A stretch of DNA of 64,000 nucleotides from Punctularia strigosozonata HHB-11173 SS5 (GCF_000264995.1 NW_006767438.1:434001-498000); one strand, 5' to 3'; shown: positions 51,186-63,967, counted from the stretch's first letter. Notes: generated by a model not told the origin, from the letters alone. Made by a program: numbers and translations.

Positions 51186-52976
51186 ATGACTGGCTCTTTG
51201 TTCTTCGCGAAGTTTGCGACGGCGCTTCTCGTCCTCAGCCTCAACGTCGGCACTCACGCAGCCGAATGCGTCGTTCCGCACAATGAGAATGGGACGGACG
51301 ACTCTCCGGCGATACTTGAGGCCTTCACCACCTGCGCGGAGGACTCCGTCATCACGTTTCAACAGAAGAACTACAGCGCGTACACGCCTATGAGCTGGGT
51401 CAACCTTAGTGCGTCACCCGCGTCTTCTTTGTTCTCGAGCCGTCAAGCCTCACACTGCTATCCATCAGAGAATGTGACGATCAACCTGCAAGGAAATCTG
51501 CTACTTCCAAAGAACATCACTGCGGTGCAGATTGCCATCAACGAGACCAACAACCAGCCAAGCGTGCGTCGAAGCTCCCGTTGTATTGCGATTGAGTATT
51601 GGAGGACCCATAACATTGGCAGACTTACGCCACGCCGTGGTACTACATTCACGGCGAAGAGGTCACGTTTAAGGGGTCGAACCAGTCCCAATGGGGTGCC
51701 TTCCATGGCTTCGGGCAGCAATGGTGGGACATCGAGAACCAAGTAGGCCAATGTCCGCATTCTCGACAGTGTCCTCGAGGCTAAGCTTGGTCATAGACGC
51801 TCCGTCCCCAACTAGCGACCTTCAACGTCACCAACGGTACGCTAAGCGGGCTGAAAGTGATCAAGCCCGTTGCGTGGGGATGGAACATTCCTGGTAAAAA
51901 TGTCCTCGTCGAAAATCATTACGTCGACGCGAAGCCAAACAATGGGACAAGGAACAGCACGATCGTATGTTTATGCTGCGGCGTATTCAGGGTTTGTACT
52001 GACCGTGCCTCTGTCACACAGAGCTTCCCGTTCAATACGGATGGGTTCAACCTTTCCGGCCAAAACATCACCATCGACGGTTATTGGGGGGAGAACGGAG
52101 ACGATTGTGTTTCTGTTGTCTCTGGCGCTCGGGACATCACTGCGCTGAATGGCTACTGTGGCTTCTCCAGCCACGGACTGTCCATTGGCTCTCTAGGCAA
52201 GAACGGAGCAAACTCGACCGTTGCAAATGTCCTCTTTAACAACTGGACTATGGATGGCGCGGTATACGGGTCCCGGTTCAAGTATGTCCATGCCCGTCGT
52301 CACGATCTCATCTTTCAAGGGACTAACTTTCCATGTGCAGGTCCTGGACAGGCGGAAACGGATGGGCGGAGAACGTAACATGGTCGAACATCCACCTCAT
52401 CAACGTCTCCACCGCAATATTCATCACCCAGAATTATTTCGACCAGGAAGTCGGCAAGCCGACCGGCGCCGGCGCGAACGCGACCAAGGTCGTCAACTTC
52501 CATTACGAGAACTTCACCGGCTCGCTGAACGGCAACTGGACGGACGGCACCTGCGTCTCGACTCCATGCTGGAACTACGTGGATGGGGTCGACGGCTCGC
52601 AGTCGATTATCTTGGACCTGTACAATGATACCGGTGCGTCTCCGGCATGCGCAGCTGTCTATACGTCGTTGTCTCTGACGGAGCGCTTTGATCATTCTCA
52701 GCGACGAACCTAACCTTCACGAACATCTCCGTTTCGCAACACAATGGAAGCAACCCGAACGTCTTGTGCGACGCAAGCGCACTGGCGCCTGGAGAGCAAA
52801 GCACGCTTGGATTCAACTGCACCGATGGACCGTTCAAGGTGACGAGCGTCAACAGCAGCAGTTCGACTGGAGGAAAAAGCGGAAGCAGCGGGGCACTCTC
52901 TGTGAGAAATGACGCGGTCCACGTTATTTCAATCATCGTGGCTCCGGTAATGATCGCAATGTTATCGATGTTTTGA
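51186..52976 (+). CDS. GH28 polygalacturonase-type glycoside hydrolase, likely GPI-anchored
   Basis: GH28 enzymes hydrolyse pectin backbones by inversion. The start at 51186 gives a signal peptide (MTGSLFFAKFATALLVLSLN). The right-handed beta-helix signatures follow in order: NTDGFNLSGQNITIDG with the first Asp, GENGDDCVSVVSG with the paired Asp residues, GFSSHGLSIGSLGKNG with the catalytic His, and GSRFKSWTGGNGWAENVTW with the RXK substrate site. Many NXS/T sites suggest N-glycosylation. The C-terminus has a Ser/Gly linker, then SVRNDAVHVISIIVAPVMIA and MLSMF, a hydrophobic tail fitting a GPI-attachment signal. Sequence style suggests an exo-acting member, but that is inference. At least six introns are present. 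The gene looks intact. Confidence 0.88.
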
Positions 52977-53033
52977 GTGATATATGTACATGTAACGGTT
53001 TGCCATAACGCGTGTTATACGCTAGTTCAGATC

Positions 53034-55892
53034 CTACGCTCCACTTGACGCCTGGGGCATCTTCTCTGGCCTCATCTGGGGAGATTGCACCCGGCCTATG
53101 CCTCTTCTTGCAAGCTCCTTACTCCAAGCCCTCAGGATGTGCTTCTGCACCTTCCCGCTCGCGGTCTTCGGTAGTTCTTGTATGATGTTGCCGGCCTCGT
53201 CTGTGTCTTCTCCGACGACCCAGACCCAGGCGGGCGCGTTCTGAACGAGCATAGTCGGCAGTCGTACATAATTACTGACATACAGCATGGGCGGCTTACC
53301 TGCGGATTCATTCCCCTGCTCACATGCATGCGCACCTCATCCCGCGAAATCTGGGTGTGAGAATGCGGATTTCTGACAACCCATGCGCCGACGACCTCGC
53401 CGTATACAGGGTCAGGAACCGCAATGGCAGCGCCCTCCAGGATAGCAGGGTGTGAAGTCAAAACGTTCTCGATTTGGACGGGGAAGAGGTTCTACAGTCC
53501 ATGTGTATGTCAGAACTGTGATATCTATGCTATTAGGCTGGAGACTTACCTCTCCACCTCGGATGATGATATCCTGGTCATGCATCATTAAGGATCAGCG
53601 CGACACGTGCAATGCAATCGAGCGGACTATGAACGAACCTTGATCCGACCAACAACTATTCCGCGTGTAAGCTTGGCTTGATATTCGCAGTTCATAAAAA
53701 CTTACTGCGCAGATAACCCTCCTCATCCATGATACCCTCGTCGCCGGTGTGCATCCAAAGCGTTCCCTCTTCGTCCCTCTTCATCACGCGCCTGGTCTGC
53801 TCCTCATCACCCCAATACCTGAGGGCGAAGGTAAGGTATCACCACAAATCGCTAGGAGGATCCGGCTCACTGGGTTTGTAGCAGGTATCCGGCGACCAGT
53901 AATTCTCCCGGCTTTCCGATTGGGACGACGTTTCCTTCCAGGTCGACGAGTTTGGCCTTGACATGAGGCTGTATCTAAGCAAGCTCAATCATGAGTATAA
54001 ACATATGGTGGAAGGCAGCATAGCATGTACCTTGCCGACAGTTTCGACACGCTTCTCGAGAGGGTCCGAAAGTGTGGTTTGGAATGATACAGGGCTATAA
54101 GAAAAATGTGGGTAGGTACGAGCGCGGACAACCTAGTTTATGTAGAGGACTCGGAGCGCACCTCGTCTCGGCTAACAGGGAAGAAAAGTCATTCAGTACA
54201 TGGACAATGAACCAATTGATCAGATATATCCACTCATTCCATATGCAATTGTTAACCCAGTGAGGTTCAGCTCATTGATCATTCTGCGCATCATGCCAAT
54301 CGGTATACTCGACCCTGCAGCAATGCCCGTCCTGCAAGCAACAATTGGTCAGTAACTGTACCAGATTAAACCATCGACTCTGTGAACCCTTACCGCAGAG
54401 AGCTAGTATCAATGGCTTCACCCATATCACGCCTCTTCTCCACTTCGGAGAGCACGCCTAGGAAGTGGGTAGGCACTCCGTGCAACGCGGTGCAGCGTTC
54501 ATGGATCAAAGCATCGACTATCCGCGGTGGGTCAAAAACCGGGCTTGGGTAGACGATGCAGGATCCGTGCGTCCACGCTGCCAGATTCCCCAGAATAAGG
54601 CGTGTTGATCACCAACGTCAACAAGATCCGCATCCGACGGTACATGGTAAGTATCAAGGATTAATCAGGAGACGGGGTCGGAGACTCATCAAAGCAGTGG
54701 AACAAGGGAGGTACATTGCCTGAAAGGCTCAGGTCAGGCACTGTTCACGGGAAGAAGAGGCGAGTTCTAAACATACATACGACGTCACCAGGGCCTAACT
54801 GCATGCATCGACCGATGGAAAGAGCATTGTTCAGAAGGTTGTGATGTGTGAGCTGTTAGGAGAAGATGAAGATTAGCAGCTGCCTCTTGGCTTATATCTC
54901 ACATTCTGCATACTTACGCAAACTGCTTTGGGGGAGCCCGTGGTTCCCCTGTAAACCGAGAAGGTCAGTCGAAAAGGGCAAAGCTTGCAGCATGAATCCT
55001 CACGAGGTGTATTGCATATTTATCACATCGTGCTCAGCAAGCGAAGACATTCGAGCCTTGACCTCCGCCTCTTCCGATCCATGTGCCCAAACGAGCGTCT
55101 CCCGAAAATCGATCATGGATCTCAAACCTTCGGCGTCTTTCGCACCGTGCGATGAGAATGAGTCATCCATAACGATTACATTTCGCAGAGCCGGAAGAGT
55201 TTCATCTTGGATTTCCCCTGCTGAAGCTGAAGAAAGCGAAGGCAGCGAGGACAACAGCATTTGTATATAATTGGAGGATCGGATGCGAGGTACGAGGAAT
55301 AAGTGGGAGACGTCCACGATCCTTAGGGTGTTGATCTATGGGACCACCTATTAGCTACAAGAAGTTCGATCGCAAGTGTTGGGGTCACCAGTTCATGAAC
55401 ACGATAGGCAGGGTTGATCGTCACCAGCACAGCGCCGATTTTTACGCAGGCCCATTGTAGACAGGCGTAGGCGCTTGATAGTGTAGCATGAAGTGCTCTG
55501 CCTCTGGAGATGAGGGAGTAAACACACCTGTTATTGCCCATGATGACAGCTACCCTTTCGCCCTTCTTCACTCCCATCGCAATCAGTCCACGGGCAACGG
55601 CAGCGACATGATCGTCAAACTCTCCAAATGTCCAGGCCAGACTCTTCTGTGAATCAGAGAAGGTACTTCTTGGTCCACCATAGGGCCGTGCAGGTTCAGA
55701 GCGGCACCGCAACGCGGGCCGTTCGGAGTACTTGCTCAGTATGTCATTTTCGTAAAAGTCCGGTAAGGTTCCGTGAGTTAGAGGGGGGTCTAGAGGTCCC
55801 TCTACCGCAGACCAGGATAGCGATCTAGTCAAAGTTCTTGTGTAATGCCACCGAAAGTTTTGAGTTGTCCTCGCAAGCTGAATCCAGCGCAT
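53034..55892 (-). CDS. acyl-CoA synthetase, ACSF2-like, mitochondrial
   Basis: This AMP-forming synthetase activates medium-chain fatty acids. The N-terminus ([20 protein letters not shown]) is basic and acid-free, a likely mitochondrial presequence. Blocks are [65 protein letters not shown] (the P-loop-like AMP motif), [31 protein letters not shown] (the catalytic Lys region) and a C-terminal domain with [18 protein letters not shown]. About a dozen introns occur. One, at 54602-54689, lacks GT-AG ends but restores [20 protein letters not shown] if removed as an AT-AC intron. The stop is only about 60 bp from the GH28 stop, so the two genes are tightly convergent. Confidence 0.88.
54602..54689 (-). 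other. candidate AT-AC intron in the ACSF2-like gene
   Basis: On the minus strand the exon ending HCF plus G stops at 54690. The 88 nt that follow begin ATGAGTCTCC and end ATCAACAC, and exon sequence resumes at 54601 in frame as [14 protein letters not shown]. No GT-AG pair nearby gives the right frame, and no AG dinucleotide lies close upstream of the acceptor. The donor resembles a U2-type GTGAGT with G1 changed to A. Confidence 0.5.
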
Positions 55893-56506
55893 GACGAAGT
55901 CGGGGAATGAGTTGCGGGGTAAATCACATTGGTAATCAAATTCGATGATGCATTTTCAGCGTGGTCCGCGCGGCCCGCGAAGTCATGGTCTTGTGGGGAT
56001 GTACATATGAGAGTTCGATCACCATCTCTTCTCAATCGGCGGGCAGGAAGTCTCCCGACCCGCCCTTCGTACTGGTCGACGTGAGTCCAAGAAGCAACAC
56101 GGTGAGCGCTGCGGTCCATCTAGGAGCCATCCGAAACTGCAGATACCAAGATCAGGCATTTCGACACAAGGAGCGTTGCATGACTAGTCAACGTGGCGGA
56201 GCGGCATCGACTAATCGATTGATCAAGGTCGGTATATTGAACGAATGTAAGCCTGGTAGCAAACCGCATTTCAGCCGAGCTGTCATCGTCTGAGAATGAC
56301 CATCCGTCCGCACCCGTCATCATCGGCTCATACTTACTTAACCTCCGGCGCCAGGTGCGATTCCGTGAGATATAGATAGATTCGGGTACGTAGATCAAGA
56401 CGGGGCTGCAGAATGAGTTCCTACACATCTACATCGGCGAAGGTCTCAACCAGTATGAGATAAACGTAGATATCGTCGTCTCTATACGGCGTGAATCATC
56501 GAATAC
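55893..56506. other. intergenic region
   Basis: This 614-bp stretch lies upstream of the ACSF2-like gene and downstream of an F-box gene. No gene or repeat was recognised. Confidence 0.5.
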
Positions 56507-57715
56507 TTATGAAGAATATTCAGTATTGAACTTGCCCTGGATGTTCGCAGTCTCATCACCAATGGCAAGGAGATTACGAGCCTTTAATCTAGGCAAGATG
56601 GCCCCAAGTCGTGTGGAACTGAGGTTCCAACCAGCGATTGTTACGGACTGCAGCGATGGGAAGCGATCGTGGTCGTCTATCTGTGCATCCAAGTCTGACC
56701 AATTCATCCGATTCTGAACCGCAGAGCGGACTCCGCTCCAGAACCACAGCGCAATATGCCGGACATGCAAGGAACTGACTGTCCCAACGAAGGTCGTCAC
56801 TGAGTCAATCCGGGCTCCTCGCACAGCCCTGATAATCACGTTCAGCTCCTTGAGCCGGGGACAACCTGATAAATGCAGTGCGTCGTCGGCTGTTGGCGTT
56901 GAGTATTGATTTGTTTACAACGAACAACACAGCAACGTACCCTCCGTTCCTGTTACGTAAATGGTGAGCGTTAGCTCTTCTAGTCCGCGTAAATGTTCAA
57001 GCCATCCAGCGACGATAGGTTGTTCTTCTTCGCTCATCCCCCAAATCATGAGACGCCGTAGACTCTCGAAGGATGGAGGACCCGCAAGCCACGAGTACAA
57101 GCGGCCCATTTGACCACGAGGTGATCTGAAAATTGTGATGGACTTGAACGCCAGAGACTGAGGGACGGACAGCCATTGGGCACTGGGTGCTGCCGAATCC
57201 CACTCTCCATGCAATTGAAGGCGGTCGAGCCTCGGGAATGCGGCGATGACACTATGCAAGCCCAGGAGCGTGCGGAAAAGACAGAAGGGGTGTATCCACA
57301 GGCTCGCGACTTCCCTGAAGCATGGGTGCGATAGCACTTCGTGTAATCCATCCAGGTAGGTGTCGTGGGTTCTGCGGTAGCTGATTTGCAGCACTTTTGG
57401 TACGAACCCAGGGCCCAAGATTGTGAGACATTGGTTTATCCAGTCATCGACGACTGGCATTCGGGTCGTCTTGTTGATCTCGAATTTGAATGACTTGATG
57501 TACGTTACGATGTGTGGCGACCGGTGTACGATTCCCGCCAGAGAATTAAGACGGTCGTCGTTATCGCGAATGGTGCAAGTGTTCCATAATCTACGCTGAG
57601 AAGGAATACGTAGGTTGCTGTTTACCAAAGAGCAACTACCGAGGTCACTCTTTCCGTCGATCTCTTTAATTATAAGGTCGAGTAACTCCTGAGGTAGTCG
57701 AGCGTGGAGGGCCAT
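56507..57715 (-). CDS. F-box-like protein
   Basis: The Met at 57715 opens MALHARLPQELLDLIIKEID, a typical fungal F-box start, followed by SCSLVNSNLRIPSQRRLWNT. The remaining 330 residues have the loose leucine-rich pattern of this family: FPRLDRLQLHGEW, SFESLRRLMIWGM, GLEELTLTIYVTG, CPRLKELNVIIRAV and FPSLQSVTIAGWNLS. It would act as a substrate adaptor of an SCF ubiquitin ligase; the target is unknown. One intron of about 70 bp near 56865-56940 joins the two large exons. An in-frame Met at 57754 is possible. No break was seen. Confidence 0.75.
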
Positions 57716-58357
57716 TACGGCTTTGGGCTGTATGGCAGAGCAAAAGAGGCGCAAGTATACAGTGTACTGTCCAGCGTATCGGCAACAACTTTGATGGTGG
57801 TCGTCAGACTTGAGTCAGAGTGGCCACGTGCTTTCCAAATATAACGAGCTTACGATGCGATATGCGAACGTGAACTTGAACCTTCCTCATCGTGATTGTG
57901 TGTAATATGCGCAACATATACGCCCATTGAATTGTTTTACGTATGATTTTACTCTGGATCTGTGCGCGACCGCAACGGAGGGGTAGGAGATTCCCGCCAT
58001 GACCCTCATTCTTCTTGTGCTGACACAGCTTGCACTAACTATGTATCAACGACCCACTCTTGTTGCTTGCGGTGATAGATTGCATGATACACCGGATCCA
58101 ACGCATGAGTGTTGATGAAAGAAGCATGCGCGCGAGTATCTCCGAATACTATTTCCTGCCTACACATGCTGAGAATGTATCGAGATTAATGTACGGCTTC
58201 TACAAGTTAGACAAGTACGTCAAAGCACAATACATGGAGTCGATCATTCCGGTGATATGGACACACAAACGCGGTTCAAAAATTCAAATGGTATCGACTT
58301 GGGTATCGCATAAAAGTAGCATCCTGATATTCAAGGTTTGAAGATCATGCCTACTCG
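57716..58357. other. intergenic region
   Basis: About 640 bp form the promoter region of the F-box-like gene and the 3' side of the next gene. The sequence is fairly A+T-rich near 57840-57960 and 58190-58340. Short frames only; nothing recognised. Confidence 0.5.
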
Positions 58358-59382
58358 TCATTGGCGCTTTCTACCGGAGCTCGAGGAGGCATAGGGATCT
58401 GACCTTGGAGAGTCCCCATAGTAATACGTTCCGGATGATCCATAAGGCTGTTGTGAACGAGGCGACGACATGGAAAGCCGCGACATGTCAGGCATCGCGT
58501 ACGGGTCGCGACCAGGGTTCGATCCTCCCTGGGCAACGGCCGGGTAGCCTGGTGGATACTGATGACTCGGACACGGCGCAGGCATAGTGCCGTACGCAGT
58601 AAGGTACGGCGACGCACCAGTGGGCGCACTGCCCGATTGCCAGTACTGCGCATCGTGGGTGGAGCTGCCGGCGGGCCTTGCATGCACAGAGTATGAGGTG
58701 TTGATGCGAGGGTCCAAGTATGGGTTGGATGCGGCAGAATGGGATGGCGCGTAACCGGCCACCGAGCTGTCTATCCGGGAGTTGAAAGCACCGCTGGCGT
58801 CATTGGTGTAGCCATACGTGTTGTTGTACGCGTTTGATGGTGCAGATGCTACTAGCCCGCTTCTAGACAAAGAAAGGAGAGACGGTCAGCGGCTGTATCG
58901 CAGTCAAGTGAGTGCAGAAGAAGGGTATGTACTCACGGAATGTGTTCGGAAGAGCCAGCACTGCCATACTTGCGTTGGATCTCAGCTGCCGCCTTGAGGT
59001 GTTTTTGGGCGCCTAGGTGAGCATCGGTGATGCGGTTATAGTGGTCTGCGCTGGTCTTGTGGCTGGGGTCAAAACCTCCATAGTGATCCTGACCAGCATT
59101 CCAACGCAGGGTCGCCTCGGTAAGTCGCAGTTTAGCGATCTCCCTATGTCGTTTAACATGCTCCTCAGGATCTGGCCGATAACCATGGGCTTTGTTCCAC
59201 TCCTTCCGCTCGCGCTCCTTCTCCGCTGCCTCTCTCTTCGCGGCATGATAGTCTGCGGTGGCCTGATTAGAGGAAGACCTCGAAAACTGGGATGTCGAGG
59301 ACGAAGACGAAGACGCCGAAGTCGGAGTCCTGGGATAACTTGAAGATGGAGGGACGCTGGGCCAGTTGGGAGGTGAGGCCAT
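58358..59382 (-). CDS. hypothetical disordered protein with a charged helical segment
   Basis: Two exons give about 310 residues. Exon 1 (58933-59382) opens MASPPNWPSVPPSSSYPRTP, has a Ser-rich stretch, then a charged helical segment: AAKREAAEKERERKEWNKAH, PEEHVKRHREIAKLRLTEAT and LGAQKHLKAAAEIQRKYG. A GTGAGT donor after EHIP and a TAG acceptor at about 58863 join exon 2, which is rich in Ser, Tyr, Pro and Gly (SAYGTMPAP-like repeats) and ends SSSSGRKRQ. The final GRKRQ is basic and might act in nuclear import. I do not recognise the family. Coding is supported by the long clean frames and the matching splice sites. Confidence 0.65.
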
Positions 59383-60231
59383 CTTGTACGTAGTAGAGAG
59401 CTTAAGGGTGCGATACAGATAATCGGACGCGAGTTGCGACTAGAAGGAACGAGCTCGAGGGGATTGTAACGAACAGGCAATAAAACGCGGCCTTTTCTAG
59501 GGAAGCAAGCTGTTCATGCGTAGCACCTGGAGTCATTCTCCCCGCATACAAGACATGCTAGTAGAGTAGTCAAAGCGATGCCTTGGCCACGCAGCCAGAT
59601 ACGTAGAAACCACTATGTACAGGGCCGGGAGCGAACGTCCGGAAGCACACTTGACGTCTTCGGACATAGCAGACGGACGAAGCTCACAGAATAAGCTGAG
59701 GTTCATCCAAGAACCCACTCGAGTGACCCGGAGAGCACAGCATAGAGATAGCTTCCTGGCTCTCGCGTGAGTCAGGAATAGCCATTAATCAAGTCAAGCT
59801 CGGAGTCGAAGGAGACTGCGAGGGGCTGGCGGTTCGGCAGTGAGGCCTGCGAACGGTTGATTAGGCATATTCCATGTGGTAGCAACAGACCCTGAGGCAG
59901 TGACAGACCCGGGGCATGCTAGACTGTCTTCCGGTCAGCGATCGTTGTGGTCTCTACCGTCTCCAGCAACCGTTGACGGAGTACACTGTCCCTAGAATCA
60001 CTCACGTGATGCCGATCCGCGTTTTTTATACATTTCGGGATGAATGCTGTGTAAAGGCAGCAACACGATAGGCTAGGAAGCGTGGGATGGCGCGTTCAAC
60101 GCGCAATGTCTAAAGGTGTTCATACTGAAAAGGGACGGTGATCCACCCATGCATAGCCTAGCATATGAGGTGCACTGGGCCACAGTAATCACATCTATAT
60201 ATATTGATACCCGAGCGACATTGAATGCGAT
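59383..60231. other. intergenic region
   Basis: About 850 bp lie between the hypothetical gene and NAA15 and should hold one promoter and one 3' end. A TATATATATT-type tract occurs near 60198. No gene recognised. Confidence 0.5.
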
Positions 60232-63200
60232 CTATTGAGACAGCCCGGGTTTGTCGGCATCTGCCTCTTCCTTCTCCGCGTCATGCGCCGTGAGGTCTCC
60301 GACGACGCCTTTGCTTCGCACCTTAGCCAATTCATCTGGAACCAAAAAAAGGGTAGACAGCGGGAATGTGGCTTGACACTTCTGGCGAAATTCGTATACC
60401 CGCGGCGAGTTCACGCTCTGCACGAACTCCAAGGCATCGTAGTACGTCTGAAAAAGCGTGAGCGCGTGATAGCAGACATATGATGGCACACCGACTTGAA
60501 CATCCGGTCGTACATCAGGATTGAACAAAGCAAACAAAGTGCTGTCCACCACATCTTGCGGAGATTTCATGGCTCGATATACCCTTGACGCGGCCAGAAT
60601 AGCAGTTGGAGAGGTCGAGTGCCTTTGCAAGAAGTTCGAGTTGTAGGTCTCCAGCGAGGTACCGTCCGGAATTAGATCAGAGGAACATGACACCACCAAG
60701 AGACCCGCTGGAGGAGGCAACGGTTCCTCCAAAGAGGATACTAACCGGTCGGAGTTATTTACGGCCCCAAGCTCAGGTAACCACGGTACCCACATCGCAA
60801 ACGATAGTCAACTAGGCGCACATGCAGTTCAGCGTGTTCGGGATCTATGGCGCGGGCGTGATTGAGGGCCTTCAAGGCCTGGAGGTATTTTCCTTGAGAA
60901 GTCAGGTTCGTCTGGACGACCGAAGGAAAACGGCACCCACTCCGTCTGACGGCGACATCATATACTGTTATCCACACGTCCACGTTCTTTGTATCCGAAA
61001 CCACCAAGGGATGTAAGAATTTTGCGGCACGCTCTAGGGCATCAGGTGAAGCGAGCAGCTTGCTACCATCTGGGTCCTCGTCCTTGGGCAAAGGAGGCTC
61101 TAGGCCTTTATCCTCGTTACCAGACGCCGACGTAGCCTCTGCGATGAATGCTGTTTTTAGAGGTATATGGGTCGATATATGGCGGAAATCTTACGTTTCG
61201 CTGCTTCTTTGACCTTTTCAGCGGCTCTTTTGGCTTTTGCTTTCGCTTTTTTCTCCGCAGCACTCAGAGAGCCATCTAATAGAAGTGTCGGCGACACGAT
61301 CCGGTCTGCACCACATGTCCATACCGATTTCGTTCACCCTTGTCGCTAGAGAAGGATCGTCATGCACGCGAACAGCAATCTAGTGAGAGTTTGGATTTAG
61401 AAAATTGCATGTAGATGTAGATGAGAGGGGTGGCAGAACATACCCTGGAAGCACCAAGAGCAGCAGCAATGTAACCGGGATGGGTTCGTAGCTTGTCTGC
61501 CCAAGCGATCATGCTATGAGGGAAGAAAGCCAGTGAAGGCATGGCACGTGATAGCGATCGGTGGGGCTTACCTCATGTATATATTGAGGTTGAACTTCCG
61601 CATCGAGTAGCCATGAAAGTCGAACTGATCATCGTACATCTCGTCGAACACCTGAGAAGCGAAGCTGTGTTGAGGAGACAGTCCACTTCATTCTGAGGTT
61701 GCTCACCTTCTGGACGGCGGCGTACTTCTTCAAGGCCATTCCAAGGTTACCGATGCGCGCGTAAGCATCGCCCGCCTCGTTGAGGTAGAGCAGTGACTGC
61801 ATGTCTTCAAGGTCCGCGCCGGGACTCGCCGCATCTTTCTGCGTATATTCGTAAGCCCGTCCGCGCGCCCACGAAGAGCACGTAACAGAAGAAGCGTAGC
61901 GTCCTCTGTCATGGCCGCGACGTCGAAGTAGGGAGAAAACAAGCTGACCTTCGTGAACAACCCGAAGATATCCATAGCCTCATCGATCGTCCCGGCGCGC
62001 AATCGGTATTTTGCACATTTGGTATTGAGGAACCGATCCTGACCATCCAATAACCGGGCGTCGTCGACTGCTCGGGCAGCTCCCCACGGGTCACCTGCGC
62101 GCTTGAGAACTCGACCTCTGGCTGTGTAAAGCTCGGGGAGGGTCGGGGTGTGCTCTATCGCAAGGTCGATAAGCTGGACCGCAAGCTGATGGTTTCCGAG
62201 GAAAGAATGATGCTGGGCGAGGAAATACAGAGTCCACAGGTAGACAGTAGGATCTTGCTCGGACGAAGAGGGGCCTGCGGGTGGCTGAGCCTGTTCCTGC
62301 CGGAAGATCTCCACTATCTCTTCTATGGCCTTCCGTTTCTCTTTGTCACCATACAGCGACTTGAGGTCGGTAAAGAGCGAGGGGACGCCCTTGGTGAGTG
62401 CAGAAATGACATAGGAGCGTGCAAGGGCAACAAATTCCGGTCCGCTCGCGACATCAAGAGCTATGCGGCGCGGTGCCGTGGCTTTCGGAAGCTGAGATGA
62501 CAGATCTTTCAGGAGATCGAGGGCGCGGGCTCGGTCGGCATCAGTGACGGTTGCTACTCCGGGATAATTAGCGCTCAACGCGGTGCAAGCACTCCCTCGC
62601 CGGCGCACCTAGGTCAATGTCTTTGGTAGACATATACCCACGGTAATATTCGTGGTACTCCGGATTTTGGTGTATCAACGCCAACCAAGCACTCTCGGCG
62701 GCGTCCGTTTGACCTGTCTTCGAGAGAAGCCGAGCTAGCCGCACGTTCTCGCAATCAACAACCGCATAGGGACTGTGTGAGATACTGTACCTACCTCGGT
62801 ACTCCCGTAGAGCAGTTTTGTCGACTATAACATCATCACTGGCATTGGATTCCAGGAATTGTAGGGCTTTCTCCGATTCCCCCAGCAATTCCAATACCTG
62901 CACATGGTAGAGGACGGTCTCCGATGTCTCGACATCATGTGCCGGAATGTTCTATTATTGTTGTCATGTCAGCACGGCGTCCGAGTGCGTGATAGCTGCA
63001 CGAACCTTCAGGATGGATTCATACTTCGTTAGCACATTCTCGGCTTCCGTGAGGTTCCCACTCAGATGGTAAGCGACCGCCAGAGCAACCCAGTTCCCTC
63101 GCACTTGCGGGCGCAGTCGAAGTAGAATATGGCGCGACTCTATGAGACCGTCGTAAAGTCGAAGTTGAGCTTGCAGGCTTGCTGCGTCCCGGAGAATATT

Positions 63201-63664
63201 CATATTGTCCTGCCGCAGTTTAAACATCGGATGTATGGTGGGATCATGCAATGTCACGTACCTTGTCAAACTTCAACGCCTGGGTGTAAGACTTGAGCGC
63301 CTCCTCATACTTTTTCTCGCCCTTCTGGATGAGTCCAAAGACATGCCAGACGATATGAGATGTGATATCAAGACGCATGCCCTTCTTGACGAGTTCAATC
63401 CCTTCGTCGCGTTTGCCTTGGTGGGTCATGATGAGACCCTTCATGCAAATTGTTTCTGCAAGCCGGGTGATCTAGTCATGCTTAATGAGATCGTGAAGTG
63501 TCCGTACCACCATGCTCGGGATACTTTTTGAGGATCGCGTCGGCTGCCTTAATACCCTTCTTCAGTTGACGCGTTTCATAGAGAGTCAGGAGTTCTTTGA
63601 ATAGTGTAGCCTCCCGTGAAGCCAGTATCCGGTTTTTGGGAACAGTAAGCGCTTGCGGGGCCAT
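60232..63664 (-). CDS. NAT1: NatA N-terminal acetyltransferase auxiliary subunit
   Basis: NAA15/Nat1 is the large TPR scaffold that binds the catalytic Naa10 and the ribosome in the NatA complex, which acetylates nascent N-termini. The start at 63664 gives MAPQALTVPKNRILASREAT, then LFKELLTLYETRQLKKGIKA and a TPR superhelix: MKGLIMTHQGKRDEGIELVK, HIVWHVFGLIQKGEKKYEEA, NWVALAVAYHLSGNLTEAEN and HQNPEYHEYYRGYM. Further on come YLWTLYFLAQHHSFLGNHQL, TPTLPELYTARGRVLKRAGD, RYRLRAGTIDEAMD-type repeats and QFDFHGYSMRKFNLNIYM. A Lys/Glu/Ala-rich segment near 61140-61290 precedes the last domain. It ends AEKEEADADKPGLSQ-like at 60232. About eleven introns occur. An upstream in-frame Met at 63745 is unlikely. 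Confidence 0.9.
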
Positions 63665-63967
63665 GATGGAGGTGAGGAAAAGTTGCGTTATGCACGATGC
63701 AGGTTCACAGGATATTTCATGACAGCCTTCCCAATAGGCTGTCATATTATGTAGTTAATGCAGCCTACACGGATGATGTAGCCTAGTAGATCAGTCATCT
63801 CCTTTGACCGTGGGCGCCAAGTCACGTGTGTCCGTGTAAACGCGGTCGCGCGCGTCTTGTTCTCCTCTGCGGCCTCCCGTACCTACTCTCGCGTTTGCAG
63901 CTCTATCTCACTTCTACCTCCGATACACGTCTTCGACACAGATTAAGCCGCGAGTCAGGCGCGCAAA
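63665..63967. promoter_or_regulatory. bidirectional promoter region
   Basis: Three hundred bases separate the divergent starts of NAT1 (63664) and the gene beginning at 63968. The right half has C/T-rich tracts typical of basidiomycete start regions. No specific site is claimed. Confidence 0.4.

Noticed and set aside
53034-55892. ACSF2-like gene as a pseudogene because one intron lacks GT-AG
   Set aside because: All other exons and motifs are intact and the AT-AC reading restores the conserved sequence exactly, so an unusual intron is the simpler view.
58510-58535. GGTTCGATCC string as a tRNA B-box
   Set aside because: It lies inside a coding exon on the minus strand, and no tRNA cloverleaf can be drawn around it.
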